A stretch of 64,000 nt of DNA from positions 3,978,001 to 4,042,000 of the forward strand of contig NC_018645.1 in NCBI RefSeq assembly GCF_000307105.1. The letters run 5' to 3'. Source of the stretch: Desulfobacula toluolica Tol2. Its GTDB lineage: Bacteria > Desulfobacterota > Desulfobacteria > Desulfobacterales > Desulfobacteraceae. Numbering within the stretch: position 1 is the first letter of the stretch; each line of letters starts with the position of its first letter. The translations under genes and the position numbers were made by a program. The notes under the pieces were generated by a model. The model worked only from the letters and a program-made list of their open reading frames with translations, was not told the origin of the DNA and ran no database searches. This document shows positions 51,336 through 61,226 of this stretch, one piece after another.

Positions 51336-52631
51336 TTACCATATACTGGATTTTTTGAAATTGAACAATTCAGGTCCCAAATCCAATCCTGCAACCTTAA
51401 GTTTCTGACTGAAAAACGGCCTGACACCGGTAGCCGTTAACTCACCGATAACAGTTCCGTCATGGTCAATTTTGCGTTGTTCAAATTTGAATATCTCTGT
51501 CATGGTGATCACATCACCCTCCATACCCGATATTTCGGTAATGGACGTCACTTTACGGGAACCATCACTGAAACGCGATACCTGTATGATTACATCAATG
51601 GCTGAGGCGATCTGTTTACTGATAACCCGGATGGGAAGATCCAAACCGGCCATAAGACACAGGGTTTCCAGCCGGCCGACAGCATCCCTGGGAGAATTGG
51701 CATGCACAGTTGTCAGTGAACCGTCGTGTCCGGTGTTCATGGCTTGCAGCATATCCAGAGCTTCACCACTTCGGCACTCGCCAACCACAATCCGGTCCGG
51801 CCTCATTCTCAGAGAATTTATTACCAGATCTCTTATTGTTTTTTCATATTTACCCTCGATATTGGGTGGTTTTGTTTCCATCTTCAGGACATGTTCCTGC
51901 TGCAATTGTAATTCAGCCGCATCTTCAATGGTGATAATCCGCTCATCATCAGGAATAAACCCGGAAAGAATATTAAGCAGGGTTGTTTTACCGGAGCCTG
52001 TTCCCCCGGAGATAAGGATATTGAGCCTGCCTATGACACAGGCCCGAAGCAACTGAACCATATTTTCAGTAATGGAACCCATTTCGATAAGCTGCTCAAA
52101 GCCTATCTTATCGGTTTGAAATTTTCTGATGGTTATACACGGGCCCTCGATCATCACCGGAGGGATAACGGCATTAACACGCGAACCATCCGGCAGACGG
52201 GCATCTACCGTTGGGTTATTCGCGTCAATGGTACGGCCAAGAGGCAAAATTATCCGTTCAATGAGCTTTATTATCTGGGCATCATCAGCAAAGGAAACAT
52301 CTGCTCTTGTTATTTTCCCATTACGTTCAACATAAGTTTTATTAATGCCGTTTACCATGACTTCGGTTATGTCGGGATCATCCAGAAGAGGTTGCAATGG
52401 CCCAAAACCAAGGACTTCATCCAATACCTCTTTGAAAATCCGGGTTTTAACAGAATCAGAAAATCCAGGGTCATTTGCCTGATAAATCTGTTCCAGGCAA
52501 CCTATAATTGCCTGGCGGTTTTCATCAAGTGGTACAGAATTTGCTTCCATCATGCGAGTAACCGTATCAATCAAATGATGCTTGAATCTGTTAACATCTG
52601 TTTGTGGTGATTTTTGGTCCAATTTATTCAT
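51336..52631 (-). CDS. cpaF: CpaF/TadA-type secretion ATPase
   Basis: 431 residues. N-terminal domain about 1-130, then the ATPase core: Walker A 'ISGGTGSGKTT' (about 208-218), Asp box 'IITIEDAAEL', Walker B 'RPDRIVVGECRSGEA', and the His box 'GHDGSLTTVHANS'. 'FGPLQPLLDDPDITEVMVNG' is the CpaF signature. It normally powers Tad/Flp pilus assembly or related secretion. No other tad/cpa genes (TadB/C, RcpA, prepilin) are visible, so it is either an orphan or works with partners elsewhere. It overlaps its upstream small gene by 4 bases. Confidence 0.92.
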   Translation of the reverse strand: MNKLDQKSPQTDVNRFKHHLIDTVTRMMEANSVPLDENRQAIIGCLEQIYQANDPGFSDSVKTRIFKEVLDEVLGFGPLQPLLDDPDITEVMVNGINKTYVERNGKITRADVSFADDAQIIKLIERIILPLGRTIDANNPTVDARLPDGSRVNAVIPPVMIEGPCITIRKFQTDKIGFEQLIEMGSITENMVQLLRACVIGRLNILISGGTGSGKTTLLNILSGFIPDDERIITIEDAAELQLQQEHVLKMETKPPNIEGKYEKTIRDLVINSLRMRPDRIVVGECRSGEALDMLQAMNTGHDGSLTTVHANSPRDAVGRLETLCLMAGLDLPIRVISKQIASAIDVIIQVSRFSDGSRKVTSITEISGMEGDVITMTEIFKFEQRKIDHDGTVIGELTATGVRPFFSQKLKVAGLDLGPELFNFKKSSIW

Positions 52632-52927
52632 GAGTCTTCCCCGTCATTTTTTAGATCATCATCCTGGAATAACCATACAATGTCCTGACGATTTACAGTT
52701 AGAAAACTGCAATTATAAATAAGCCTACTTTTCAAATCGTAAATTCCGGCATCTGTTAAGGCTATAAATGTATTGGACTTATCCAATTCATCCTTTATTC
52801 TCTCATGCAGACGCACATGAAACTTCCCTTTAATCAGGTGATTAGACATCTGAATGTGAACATCAACAGGTCTTTTTTTTATTACTTCGGTAAAAATTTT
52901 ACCTTTTTCATCAAATGTAGTTGGCAT
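52628..52927 (-). CDS. Small protein co-transcribed with cpaF, uncharacterised
   Basis: 99 residues from ATG 52927, preferred over 52942 because GGAAAG then precedes it. Sequence pattern: 'VDVHIQMSNHLIKGKFHVRLHERIKDELDK', 'FIALTDAGIYDLKSRLIYNCSFLTVNRQDIVWLFQDDD' (read in parts). It looks like a small all-beta domain of the type that follows 'R-L-x-D-x-L-N' in flagellum or pilus regulator families (PilZ/DUF6812-like), but I cannot assign it firmly. Its stop overlaps the cpaF start (ATGA), so the two act together. Confidence 0.65.
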   Translation of the reverse strand: MPTTFDEKGKIFTEVIKKRPVDVHIQMSNHLIKGKFHVRLHERIKDELDKSNTFIALTDAGIYDLKSRLIYNCSFLTVNRQDIVWLFQDDDLKNDGEDS

Positions 52928-52942
52928 ATGTCTTTCCTTCAT

Positions 52943-53430
52943 TTTTTGGAGTCCCTGCTTTTGAAGTTCCTGCGATAAGAAGCCAATTGAATATCCTTTG
53001 GTTCTGTACTATCAAAGGGAATATTTCAAATAATAAGGCAATCGCCATAAAAAACTGTTGAAATGCTTCATTATGATCAAGACGTTTGAAAAACACAATA
53101 ACACAAGTCTGACCCAATTGGTTATCATTGACTCATTGTTTGTTTTTTTGGGGATAACTCTGAATATTAGTCAATAATAGTAATAAAGCAGGTTCAATTC
53201 GCCGTGTCAAGATCACGATGGATTTTTTATAAGGATTGGCCTTTGCTCAAACGCCATTAAAGCTTTATCATCACTACATGGTGTTTTATATGAAAAAATT
53301 TTTAACCTGCTGAAATTAGAGGCTTTTCATTATTTATTGCGGCAGAGTGATCTGCTATGGCCGTTTTATATGAAAGTCTTCAAAAATCCAAACAGCGACT
53401 TTCAATCTTTGTTGTGGGCAAACCAAGTAG
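52943..53430. other. Gene-free interval between the cpaF operon and the synthase
   Basis: About 490 bases, AT-rich. A plus-strand frame at 53337-53540 runs into the antisense of the synthase gene and has no ribosome site. I see no tRNA, repeat or convincing promoter. Confidence 0.4.
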
Positions 53431-53431
53431 A

Positions 53432-53459
53432 AATAACAGGTCTGCCCGTGGCAGTTATT
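53432..53459 (-). terminator. Hairpin at the end of the PfaA-like gene
   Basis: Nested inverted repeats AATAAC/GTTATT (53432-53437, 53454-53459) and CTGCC/GGCAG (53442-53446, 53450-53454). The following T-rich bases on the minus strand are weak (TTATTTCT). Confidence 0.55.
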
Positions 53460-56400
53460 CAGAAACCTTGTCCTGTTTTAATGATTTTTTTTAAGCTCTT
53501 GATTTTATTAAATCCAACAATAAAATCTGTCATTTCATAAATACAAATGCCGTCAACAGTCAGCGCACCATCTGCAATAATGGAAAGCTCATCTTTTCCT
53601 GTGGAAATATCTTTAATATGGGCATGGACTTCAATTTTTTTGTTTGAAGGTATTATTTGCCCCCGGTAGATCCATTCATGGGATTGACCAATTGTCATTT
53701 GAGGGTCATACGCTTCCGGGTCAATATCAAATTTTTTAACAAGGAAAAATCGGATCATCTGAAGAAAAGATTCGATTCCAAGTGAACCTGGACAGACCGG
53801 GTCCTGATAAAAATGGGCTTTAAAAAACCATTCCAAAGGATCAATAATTTTTATCGCCTTGATATATCCTTTTTCATAGAGCCCTGCATCAAAACTTAAA
53901 ACTTCAATTTTATCGATCATTCTCAGTGCTTTTGCCGGCATCCCGGTATTTTTGTCAATATTTTTGTCATCCGGTGTTAAGGGTGCATCATCTTTAAATT
54001 CATAGGCAATTGTTGTTTTTGCATTTTGTTCCGGCAACAAATATCCGCTGAACCGGCTGTTCCTTATACCGACCTGATTTGAAAGGGTTTGTGTGGTAAA
54101 AAAACCAAAATTGGTCCATCCTTTATACACTGCATTGCCATCCTTTAATACCTCCATGTCAAAATCCTGAATAATCATACCGCCTGCTTTGGAGACATCC
54201 TTCATCCTGCTTCGAATGGTGACAGTACCACAATCTTTTGATAAAGGCTGAATCAATGTGGCTTTTCCCCCCAGATTTCTAAAATGTAGCCTTTCATCAC
54301 TTGCAAGAGCGGAACCTGCATAAGCAGCCAGCCATCCACAGGGCTGGAGCGCAATTTCAAGAAGGATGCAAAAGGGAATGGTATCGCTTTTGTTGGCCTT
54401 AAAATACCATGCATCTTTTGGAATATCATATTGAGTTTCAATCCATCCGCCCGGTTTTATTTCCCATTGCGGATGGTCAGCGACAACAACCCTGTCCATA
54501 AAAAAGTAGGGAGGTCTGGGCAGTCGGGCTATCTGCCGGTCTTTATCAAATATGGTATATTTTTCTCCAAATGCTTCGGAAGGATTGCCCTGGGCAAATG
54601 CAAGAATAGAATCCCTTGAAAAAAGAGGTTTGTTTTTGAATGTGTCATTTAAAGACAAATCGGTAATCGCTTCAAATCCTGTGATACTTGCAACAACAAC
54701 ATTTTCTTCATTCAAAAAAGTAAAATAGCCTTTAATTTTGCTCTTGGTTTCTTCATTTACGGTAAACAAAATTCGAATATCACCTTTTAATTCTTTAAAG
54801 GATGAATACAGCCTTAGATTAGCGATAAAGCTTGGCAGGCAAACCTGTCCCATTCTTTCATAGGACCAGAGTATGGCAGCCTGAAAAGCGGCATCCAGCA
54901 TCATGGGCTCAATTTTCCATGTTGAATGCAATGGCTTTTTAAACCATTTATCCGGATGAGGTGCCAAACCTGTAATCACTTCAATCCCTTTTTTTGAATA
55001 CCCATTAATACATTTTATCCCCTGCAGGGCATTTCCATGGAAAAGGATTTCACGATATGCCTTTGTTATTGTTAAAGAATAGGGTTTTAACTCCATGAAA
55101 GCCGCTTTGGAAAGAACAGGCGGTTTAGGCAGTTTGTCTTTTAAAATAACGGTACAATTTGAATGCTGAAAAAAGTTTTCATTGTCGTTGGTTGATGTAA
55201 TGCTGCTGGGTGTCTTATATTCATTTCCGTCTGGTTTGCATTTTCCCAGATTGACCGTGACATTCAATTCCTCAGTTCCGGGTTTAATGCCCTTTAAAAG
55301 GCGCATGCCGTCCATCCCTGCGAACACAAGGCCTGGATTGTTTTTTTGGGCAGCATGAGCATGGCATTCCATTAATAATGCAAATGGTACTACCGGCTCT
55401 CCTGCGATCCTGTGAGAATTTAGAACCGGCGCTGAGGTTAAACCCAAAGACAGCGTCATAGCCTTTGAAAGTTTGGGTTCTCTGGATTTTTCAGGCTCTA
55501 AAAGATGCGCGCCAATGACCACTTCAGGGCAAATTTTTTGTGTGTGTTCCATTTCCCTTAATAATTGTTTTGCTCCGGCCTTTAAGGGAATAAGATCAAT
55601 GCCTCTTTTTAAAAATGCTTTTTTCAAAGACTCATCCACCATCCCGCCTTCCCACGGTCCCCAGTTGATGGATAAAAATTTACATTCCGGGTTTTTTATT
55701 GCCAGTTTTTGAGCTGTCTTATTTAAAATCTCGTTTGCAATTGAATAATCACATTGGCCCTGATTACCGGTTCTGGCAGCAATAGAAGAAAATAGAATAA
55801 GATATTTGAGTTTATCATGTTTTGAAGCATACAAAAGCGAGTCAAGCCCTTTTACTTTTGTTTCCAGCACATTACAAAATTGATCGATTTGTTTATCAAT
55901 GATCAGTTTGTCTTCCAGTACCCCGGCACCGTGGATGATAGCGGTAATCTGCCTGAACTCTTTGCGCACGGTTTTAAAAATCTTATCAATCTCTTTTTGA
56001 TTTCTGATATCTGCTGAAAAATATCTAACCTGTGATCCGTTTTTTTTCATCAATTCTATGTTTTTTTGAATTTCCCGGTTGGATACAATTTTTTGATATA
56101 TTTTTTCTATATCAGCAGGTTTGGGGATCTGACCTTTAAACTCATGAGTGAGTATGGCTTTTTTCAGCATGGCAGGGTCATAAAGATCATTGGCCCATTC
56201 CGGTTCCAAAGCAGGAGGGGCTGATCTGCCGATAAGGACAATGGTGGGTGAATACTTTTTGGCAAGTTCATTGGCACAGGCTGCAGTAACTCCTTTGGCA
56301 CCGCCTGTGATGATGACGACATCCTCGGGCGAAAGATCGACAATGCCATGTTGTGTCAGGTCCTGATCAACCAGAACGGGAATATTACAGCTGTCCCCAT

Positions 56401-59400
56401 CCAGCCCCATTTCAACTGCACCGTGGGTCATCATTAAAGCCACTGCAGCTTCGGCATTTTCCAGACATTTTTCTTTGCTGTCCGGCATGTCCAATGCTCT
56501 GCATAAAACATTTTTCCACTCAAGATCAGCGGTTTTTGCAAGCCCTGCAACTCCTCCATAAGCCGGGTCACAATTGAATGCTTTGCCTGAAAATCCAAAT
56601 TGTCCGCCTAAAAACGAGACTGTCGTTAAAAATGCCCCTTTTTCAGTGGCAGAATCTATGAGATAGGCTGCATTCTTTTTTACAAATTCGAATGCTGATT
56701 TTAAAAATTCCATGGCAGAGTTCCGGTTTTTTTCCTTGAAAGCATCCGGCAGCAGGACTATCCCTGCCGCATCCGGCAATTCAGGTATGTTGCCGTTACC
56801 GATATCAATCAGGTCTGCAGTTATACCTGATTTTTCAAATTCCGATTTAAACCGGGCAGCTATTGTTGAGCTGTCTTGTGTGATATAAACTTTTTTTTTA
56901 GTCGGCAGTTCGATTCTTGAGCCGTTATAAAATCTGATCTGATTTGTCGGATATTCTTGTAAAGAAACAACCTGCCGTGTCAGTCTTGTATCGGATACGG
57001 GGTTATCCGGTCCTTTTTGAGGCTCATAATTGGACTCTGGAGTTTTTTTTTTAGAGTCAACCGGTATTTTTGAATCAAGCGGTGTTTTTGAATCGTTTTT
57101 TGTCAGGTATTGAATGATCTCTTCAATCGTTTTAAGGGTTGCAATATCATCAGAAGAGATGGTTTCAATATGATCCAGTTCCTGCTCAAGTTTTGAAAGA
57201 ATCTCCACACGTTTAATGGAATCAATTCCCAGGTCTGATTCAAGATTCATGGATGGTTCAAGCATTTCAACAGGAAATCCCGTCAATTCACTGATGGTAT
57301 TTACCAGCACTGTTGAAACTGTTTGATAGGTATAGGTGTCATGCTTAATATCTACTTGAACAACGGGTTCAGATTCAGTGACTGGATTTGTCACAGCCGT
57401 AGTTTCAATGACAGGAGTTGCTTCATTTTGTATGGCAATACAGATATCTTTTAAGGTCCTGACGGAACCGATATTGTCAGTAGTCAATCCTTCACAGGAA
57501 GGGATCTGTTTTTCAAGTTCTGAAATAATTTCCACTTTTTTAATGGAATCAATGCCAAGATCAGATTCAATGTCCATATCGGATTCCAGCATTTCAACAG
57601 GAAAGCCGGTCAGCTTGCTTACAATTTCAAACAGGATATGTTCATTGTGAGCATCGGCAGTATTATTTTCAGATTCAGCGAACCGATTCGTTTCAACTGG
57701 TTGGGATTTCGTTTTAACTGGTTGGGGTGTCTCAATTTGAATCTCAGGTTCAACTGCAGGCGCAATTATGGTGTGGGAAGAAATTTGAGAAACCGGAATA
57801 GGATCATTTTCATGGTCAGGTCTGTATTCTGTTATTGCCGGTGCCGGTTCTGATACTGCTGCTGATACCGGTGCCGGTACTGATGACGCAATGGGAGTAT
57901 TAAAGGCAATATTGCGGGTATGCTCCAGCATGCTTGCCAGGGTTTTGCTGGCCTGGGCCTGGGTCTCAAGAAATTTTTCATGGGTCCGGGCGGTCTGTGT
58001 TTGAAGCTGCTGCATGGCTTCAAACCCTTTTTGAACCATTGTCATGGCTTGTGATGCCGGTGAACTCAGACGGTAATTCTCCTGCCGTTGTGTGTTTTGA
58101 GTCGTCATATCAGATCCTTTTATGGCTGACCTGTTTTCAATAAATGGTTTTTGCATTGCTTTTTGCGGTGAATTATTTGTCAATTCAACAGTTTTTGCCG
58201 CTTTAAATTCAAGTGATTCATGGTGGATTTTTTGTTGTAATGGTTCAGGTGCTGATTTCGGAAGGTTGCACCGGTTTTTCGGCTTAGGATTAGCACCTGA
58301 AAATTGTACGCTCATTTTTTTAAGTTTGGGTTTTTCTGCTGCATCTTCCCATTGGGTCAGATCAACAAAAAATCCCTTTGATGCGATCATACACAACACA
58401 TGGGCAAGATCTTCAATACCTGATTTTTTTCCTGATGATTGGTCAACAGAGACTGCCATAATATTTTTGTCTCGTAAAATTGGCTTTATGAGACCGGTTA
58501 ATACGGCTTTGGGGCCCGCTTCAATAAAAAATGAGACATTTTTGCCCAGCATGTTTTCAATATTGTCCACGAAATTGACCGGGTTTATCAGCTGGTTTCC
58601 AAGAATTTTTTTGATTTCAGATTCTTTTTTAAGATAAGACGTTCCCGTGGTGTTTGACAGGACGTCAATACCAGTTGAAGAAAATGTTGTAGAGGCCAGA
58701 TCTTTTTGAAAAGGCTTTACAGCATTTTGAACCAGTTTGCTGTGGAATGCTGCGGCAACATCAAGTTTGACAGCCCTCATTTTCTTTTGGTCACAGATTT
58801 CTTTTGCACGAAGGATTTCTTGTGTTGAGCCGGATAAAACCCCCTGGGTTTTACTGTTTTTATTTGCAAGGATAAGGTCAAGTTTGTTTTGTTTTATCAG
58901 GGTTTCTATATCTTTTAACGCAGCTTGAACTGCAAGCATGCTGCCTGAATCCCCATCCAGGGAACCGGCTGCGGCCATATGTTTGCCGCGTATTGCAGCC
59001 AATTTGAGAAAGGATTTTTCATCCATCCAACCTGCTGAATAAAGGGCACAAAGCTCACCAAAACTGTGACCACAGGTGATGTGTGGTGTTATGCCGAATC
59101 TTTTTAACACCTTGATCATGGCAAGGGACAGTGCGCCAATGGCGGGCTGGGCAATATCAGTTTGGCGAAGCTGTTCTTCTGATTTGTTTTTTTGCTGCAA
59201 ATGGGATGGAGGGGGAAAAATATAGTCTTGTAACAGCTTGCTGCCGGAGGTGCTGTTTTCTTTAGAAAAGATATCGGCTGCCTGTTCCATTGCTTCTAAT
59301 GCTTCAGGGAAGACGGAAACAAGATCTTTTCCCATACCCGTATACTGGCTTCCCTGGCCTGGAAATAAAAATCCCAGCTTGCCTTTGTTGTTGCCGGATG

Positions 59401-61111
59401 AAAAATAAAGATTGGGTTGTGATTTGCCCGTCTCAATGCTTTGCATGGCAAGATTCAGATTCTTTTGAATATCATCCTCTTTTTTATGAACTATCAGCAG
59501 TCTGAACTCATGAGCAGATAAAAAGTTCTGCCTTGATTCACAGGACAGCCAGGCAATGGTCTGGCGGGTTTCCAAAGCATCTTTTGTCACATCCAGCCCT
59601 GCTTTAAACCCATTGATTTTGTCCAGCAGACCCTCTTTGGCATCAGATGAAAACGCAATGATTTGAATGGCCCCATCCCATGAAACATGATTTTTTTTAG
59701 GCGCATATTCTTCCAAAACCACATGAAAATTACTGCCTCCAAAACCAAATGCGCTGACGCCCGATCGTCTGGGAGCAGCAGCAGGGTATGATATCCAGGG
59801 TTTTGACTCTGAATTTAAATAAAAAGCGGAATTGTTGATGTCCAGTTCCGGGTCAGGTTCCAGGGCTTTTAAGGTTGGAGGAAAGGTTTTGTTATAAAGA
59901 GATAAAGCGGTTTTTATAACCCCTGCCGCCCCTGCCGCAGCCTTGGTATGTCCGATCATGGACTTGACCGATCCTATGACTGTGTGATTCTTTTTGCCGG
60001 TGTGTTCAAAACATTTTTTTAATGCTTCAAACTCCACCTTGTCCCCAACCCGTGTTCCGGTTCCATGGGCCTCCACAAGCCCAACTGTGGAAGGGTCGAA
60101 ACCAGCTTCCCGGTAAGCTTCCTTGAGTGCTTTTAACTGTCCTTTTGAATCCGGGGCATAAACGGCTGACGTCCTGCCGTCACTTGACGTGCCGATACCT
60201 TTAATCACGGCATAAATTCTGTCATTATCCTTTTGAGCATCTTCAAGGCGTTTTAAAATCAGCATCCCGATACCTTCACCCAGAACAGTGCCGTCAGCAT
60301 CTTTTGAAAAAGGTTTTGCATCACTGGTGTGTGACAGAACCCCGGTTTTTGCAAAACACATGTGCATGAAAATATCATTTAACGTATCCACTCCGCCGGT
60401 AATGGACATATCGCATTTTTTTGAAACAAGTTCCATGACCGCCGTATGAATGGCAGACAAAGAGCTTGCACAGGCAGCATCTGTGACGGTGTTTGTTCCG
60501 GAAAGGTTCAGGCGGTTTGCAATTCTGCCGGCTACCACATTGCCAAGAAGGCCCGGAAAAGAGTTTTCCTGCCATTGAACATAATCGCCTTGTATCCGCT
60601 GAAGGATTTCTTCTCTTTTCTCTTCACGGATACCTGAATCTTTCAGAGCCTTTTTCCAAATCGGATGTCCAAGCCGTCCGCCCAGAGGAATAACCAGTTC
60701 CTGGGTTCCGGTAACGCCTAAAATCACATTGACCTTTTTTTGTTCAAGAGCAGGATGATTCAAGGGGTATCCAGCGTCTTCAAGAGCCATTCTTGCCACC
60801 TCAAGACCCAGAAGCTGGGAGGTGTCGGTTACTTCAAGATTATTGGGCGGGATACCGTAACTTAACGGGTCAAAGGAGACGGCCGGAAGAAACCCGCCTC
60901 TTTTACAATAGACATGGTCTGGTGTGGATGGGTCAGGATCAAAATAGTCTTTTATTTTCCAATGGGTTTTGTCCGGGATATCTTCAATTGCATCAATACC
61001 GTTGAACAGCAGGTGCCAATATTCTTTCAAGTTCCTGGATTTTGGGAAGATACATCCCATACCGACGATGGCAATGCAAGGTTTGTGCTGTGTGTTGTCT
61101 GTTTTGCTCAT
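53459..61111 (-). CDS. pfaA: Single-chain PUFA-synthase-like megasynthase (PfaA/PfaC type)
   Basis: 2550 residues. Domain order: KS about 10-470 (Cys214 in 'DAACASSLSA', His349 in 'EAHGTGT', His388 in 'GHTKAAAG'); AT about 578-880 ('LFPGQGSQYTGMG', Ser683 in 'GHSFGE', 'AAFHSK'); linker about 880-1140 with coiled and Pro/Ala/Glu-rich parts; two ACPs ('DLGIDSIKKVEI' near 1187, 'DLGIDSIKRVEIL' near 1297); KR ('VVIITGGAKGVTAAC' near 1600, active Tyr in 'GQCDYSIANE' near 1788); PKS-type DH ('HRIAGEPVVP' near 1896, HxxxGxxxxP); FabA-like DH with 'FYQDPVCPGSLG' near 2437. PfaA-type iterative chemistry, but with the FabA-like domain of PfaC fused on and no KS-CLF pair. PfaD is encoded just upstream. 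Confidence 0.9.
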   Translation of the reverse strand: MSKTDNTQHKPCIAIVGMGCIFPKSRNLKEYWHLLFNGIDAIEDIPDKTHWKIKDYFDPDPSTPDHVYCKRGGFLPAVSFDPLSYGIPPNNLEVTDTSQLLGLEVARMALEDAGYPLNHPALEQKKVNVILGVTGTQELVIPLGGRLGHPIWKKALKDSGIREEKREEILQRIQGDYVQWQENSFPGLLGNVVAGRIANRLNLSGTNTVTDAACASSLSAIHTAVMELVSKKCDMSITGGVDTLNDIFMHMCFAKTGVLSHTSDAKPFSKDADGTVLGEGIGMLILKRLEDAQKDNDRIYAVIKGIGTSSDGRTSAVYAPDSKGQLKALKEAYREAGFDPSTVGLVEAHGTGTRVGDKVEFEALKKCFEHTGKKNHTVIGSVKSMIGHTKAAAGAAGVIKTALSLYNKTFPPTLKALEPDPELDINNSAFYLNSESKPWISYPAAAPRRSGVSAFGFGGSNFHVVLEEYAPKKNHVSWDGAIQIIAFSSDAKEGLLDKINGFKAGLDVTKDALETRQTIAWLSCESRQNFLSAHEFRLLIVHKKEDDIQKNLNLAMQSIETGKSQPNLYFSSGNNKGKLGFLFPGQGSQYTGMGKDLVSVFPEALEAMEQAADIFSKENSTSGSKLLQDYIFPPPSHLQQKNKSEEQLRQTDIAQPAIGALSLAMIKVLKRFGITPHITCGHSFGELCALYSAGWMDEKSFLKLAAIRGKHMAAAGSLDGDSGSMLAVQAALKDIETLIKQNKLDLILANKNSKTQGVLSGSTQEILRAKEICDQKKMRAVKLDVAAAFHSKLVQNAVKPFQKDLASTTFSSTGIDVLSNTTGTSYLKKESEIKKILGNQLINPVNFVDNIENMLGKNVSFFIEAGPKAVLTGLIKPILRDKNIMAVSVDQSSGKKSGIEDLAHVLCMIASKGFFVDLTQWEDAAEKPKLKKMSVQFSGANPKPKNRCNLPKSAPEPLQQKIHHESLEFKAAKTVELTNNSPQKAMQKPFIENRSAIKGSDMTTQNTQRQENYRLSSPASQAMTMVQKGFEAMQQLQTQTARTHEKFLETQAQASKTLASMLEHTRNIAFNTPIASSVPAPVSAAVSEPAPAITEYRPDHENDPIPVSQISSHTIIAPAVEPEIQIETPQPVKTKSQPVETNRFAESENNTADAHNEHILFEIVSKLTGFPVEMLESDMDIESDLGIDSIKKVEIISELEKQIPSCEGLTTDNIGSVRTLKDICIAIQNEATPVIETTAVTNPVTESEPVVQVDIKHDTYTYQTVSTVLVNTISELTGFPVEMLEPSMNLESDLGIDSIKRVEILSKLEQELDHIETISSDDIATLKTIEEIIQYLTKNDSKTPLDSKIPVDSKKKTPESNYEPQKGPDNPVSDTRLTRQVVSLQEYPTNQIRFYNGSRIELPTKKKVYITQDSSTIAARFKSEFEKSGITADLIDIGNGNIPELPDAAGIVLLPDAFKEKNRNSAMEFLKSAFEFVKKNAAYLIDSATEKGAFLTTVSFLGGQFGFSGKAFNCDPAYGGVAGLAKTADLEWKNVLCRALDMPDSKEKCLENAEAAVALMMTHGAVEMGLDGDSCNIPVLVDQDLTQHGIVDLSPEDVVIITGGAKGVTAACANELAKKYSPTIVLIGRSAPPALEPEWANDLYDPAMLKKAILTHEFKGQIPKPADIEKIYQKIVSNREIQKNIELMKKNGSQVRYFSADIRNQKEIDKIFKTVRKEFRQITAIIHGAGVLEDKLIIDKQIDQFCNVLETKVKGLDSLLYASKHDKLKYLILFSSIAARTGNQGQCDYSIANEILNKTAQKLAIKNPECKFLSINWGPWEGGMVDESLKKAFLKRGIDLIPLKAGAKQLLREMEHTQKICPEVVIGAHLLEPEKSREPKLSKAMTLSLGLTSAPVLNSHRIAGEPVVPFALLMECHAHAAQKNNPGLVFAGMDGMRLLKGIKPGTEELNVTVNLGKCKPDGNEYKTPSSITSTNDNENFFQHSNCTVILKDKLPKPPVLSKAAFMELKPYSLTITKAYREILFHGNALQGIKCINGYSKKGIEVITGLAPHPDKWFKKPLHSTWKIEPMMLDAAFQAAILWSYERMGQVCLPSFIANLRLYSSFKELKGDIRILFTVNEETKSKIKGYFTFLNEENVVVASITGFEAITDLSLNDTFKNKPLFSRDSILAFAQGNPSEAFGEKYTIFDKDRQIARLPRPPYFFMDRVVVADHPQWEIKPGGWIETQYDIPKDAWYFKANKSDTIPFCILLEIALQPCGWLAAYAGSALASDERLHFRNLGGKATLIQPLSKDCGTVTIRSRMKDVSKAGGMIIQDFDMEVLKDGNAVYKGWTNFGFFTTQTLSNQVGIRNSRFSGYLLPEQNAKTTIAYEFKDDAPLTPDDKNIDKNTGMPAKALRMIDKIEVLSFDAGLYEKGYIKAIKIIDPLEWFFKAHFYQDPVCPGSLGIESFLQMIRFFLVKKFDIDPEAYDPQMTIGQSHEWIYRGQIIPSNKKIEVHAHIKDISTGKDELSIIADGALTVDGICIYEMTDFIVGFNKIKSLKKIIKTGQGF

Positions 61112-61226
61112 AATCTCAAAATATTGAATTTAAATAATTAAAATTATAGACAATATACTATCCCAAAATTGGAGAATCACCCAATTGTCATGGATTTGAC
61201 AAAAGTTTTACATTGAAAAACACAAT

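Noticed and set aside
52116-52610. 164-codon plus-strand frame antisense to cpaF
   Set aside because: The minus strand carries complete ATPase motifs; the plus frame is its shadow.
53337-53540. 67-codon plus-strand frame before the synthase end
   Set aside because: No ribosome site; its second half is antisense to the synthase C-terminus.
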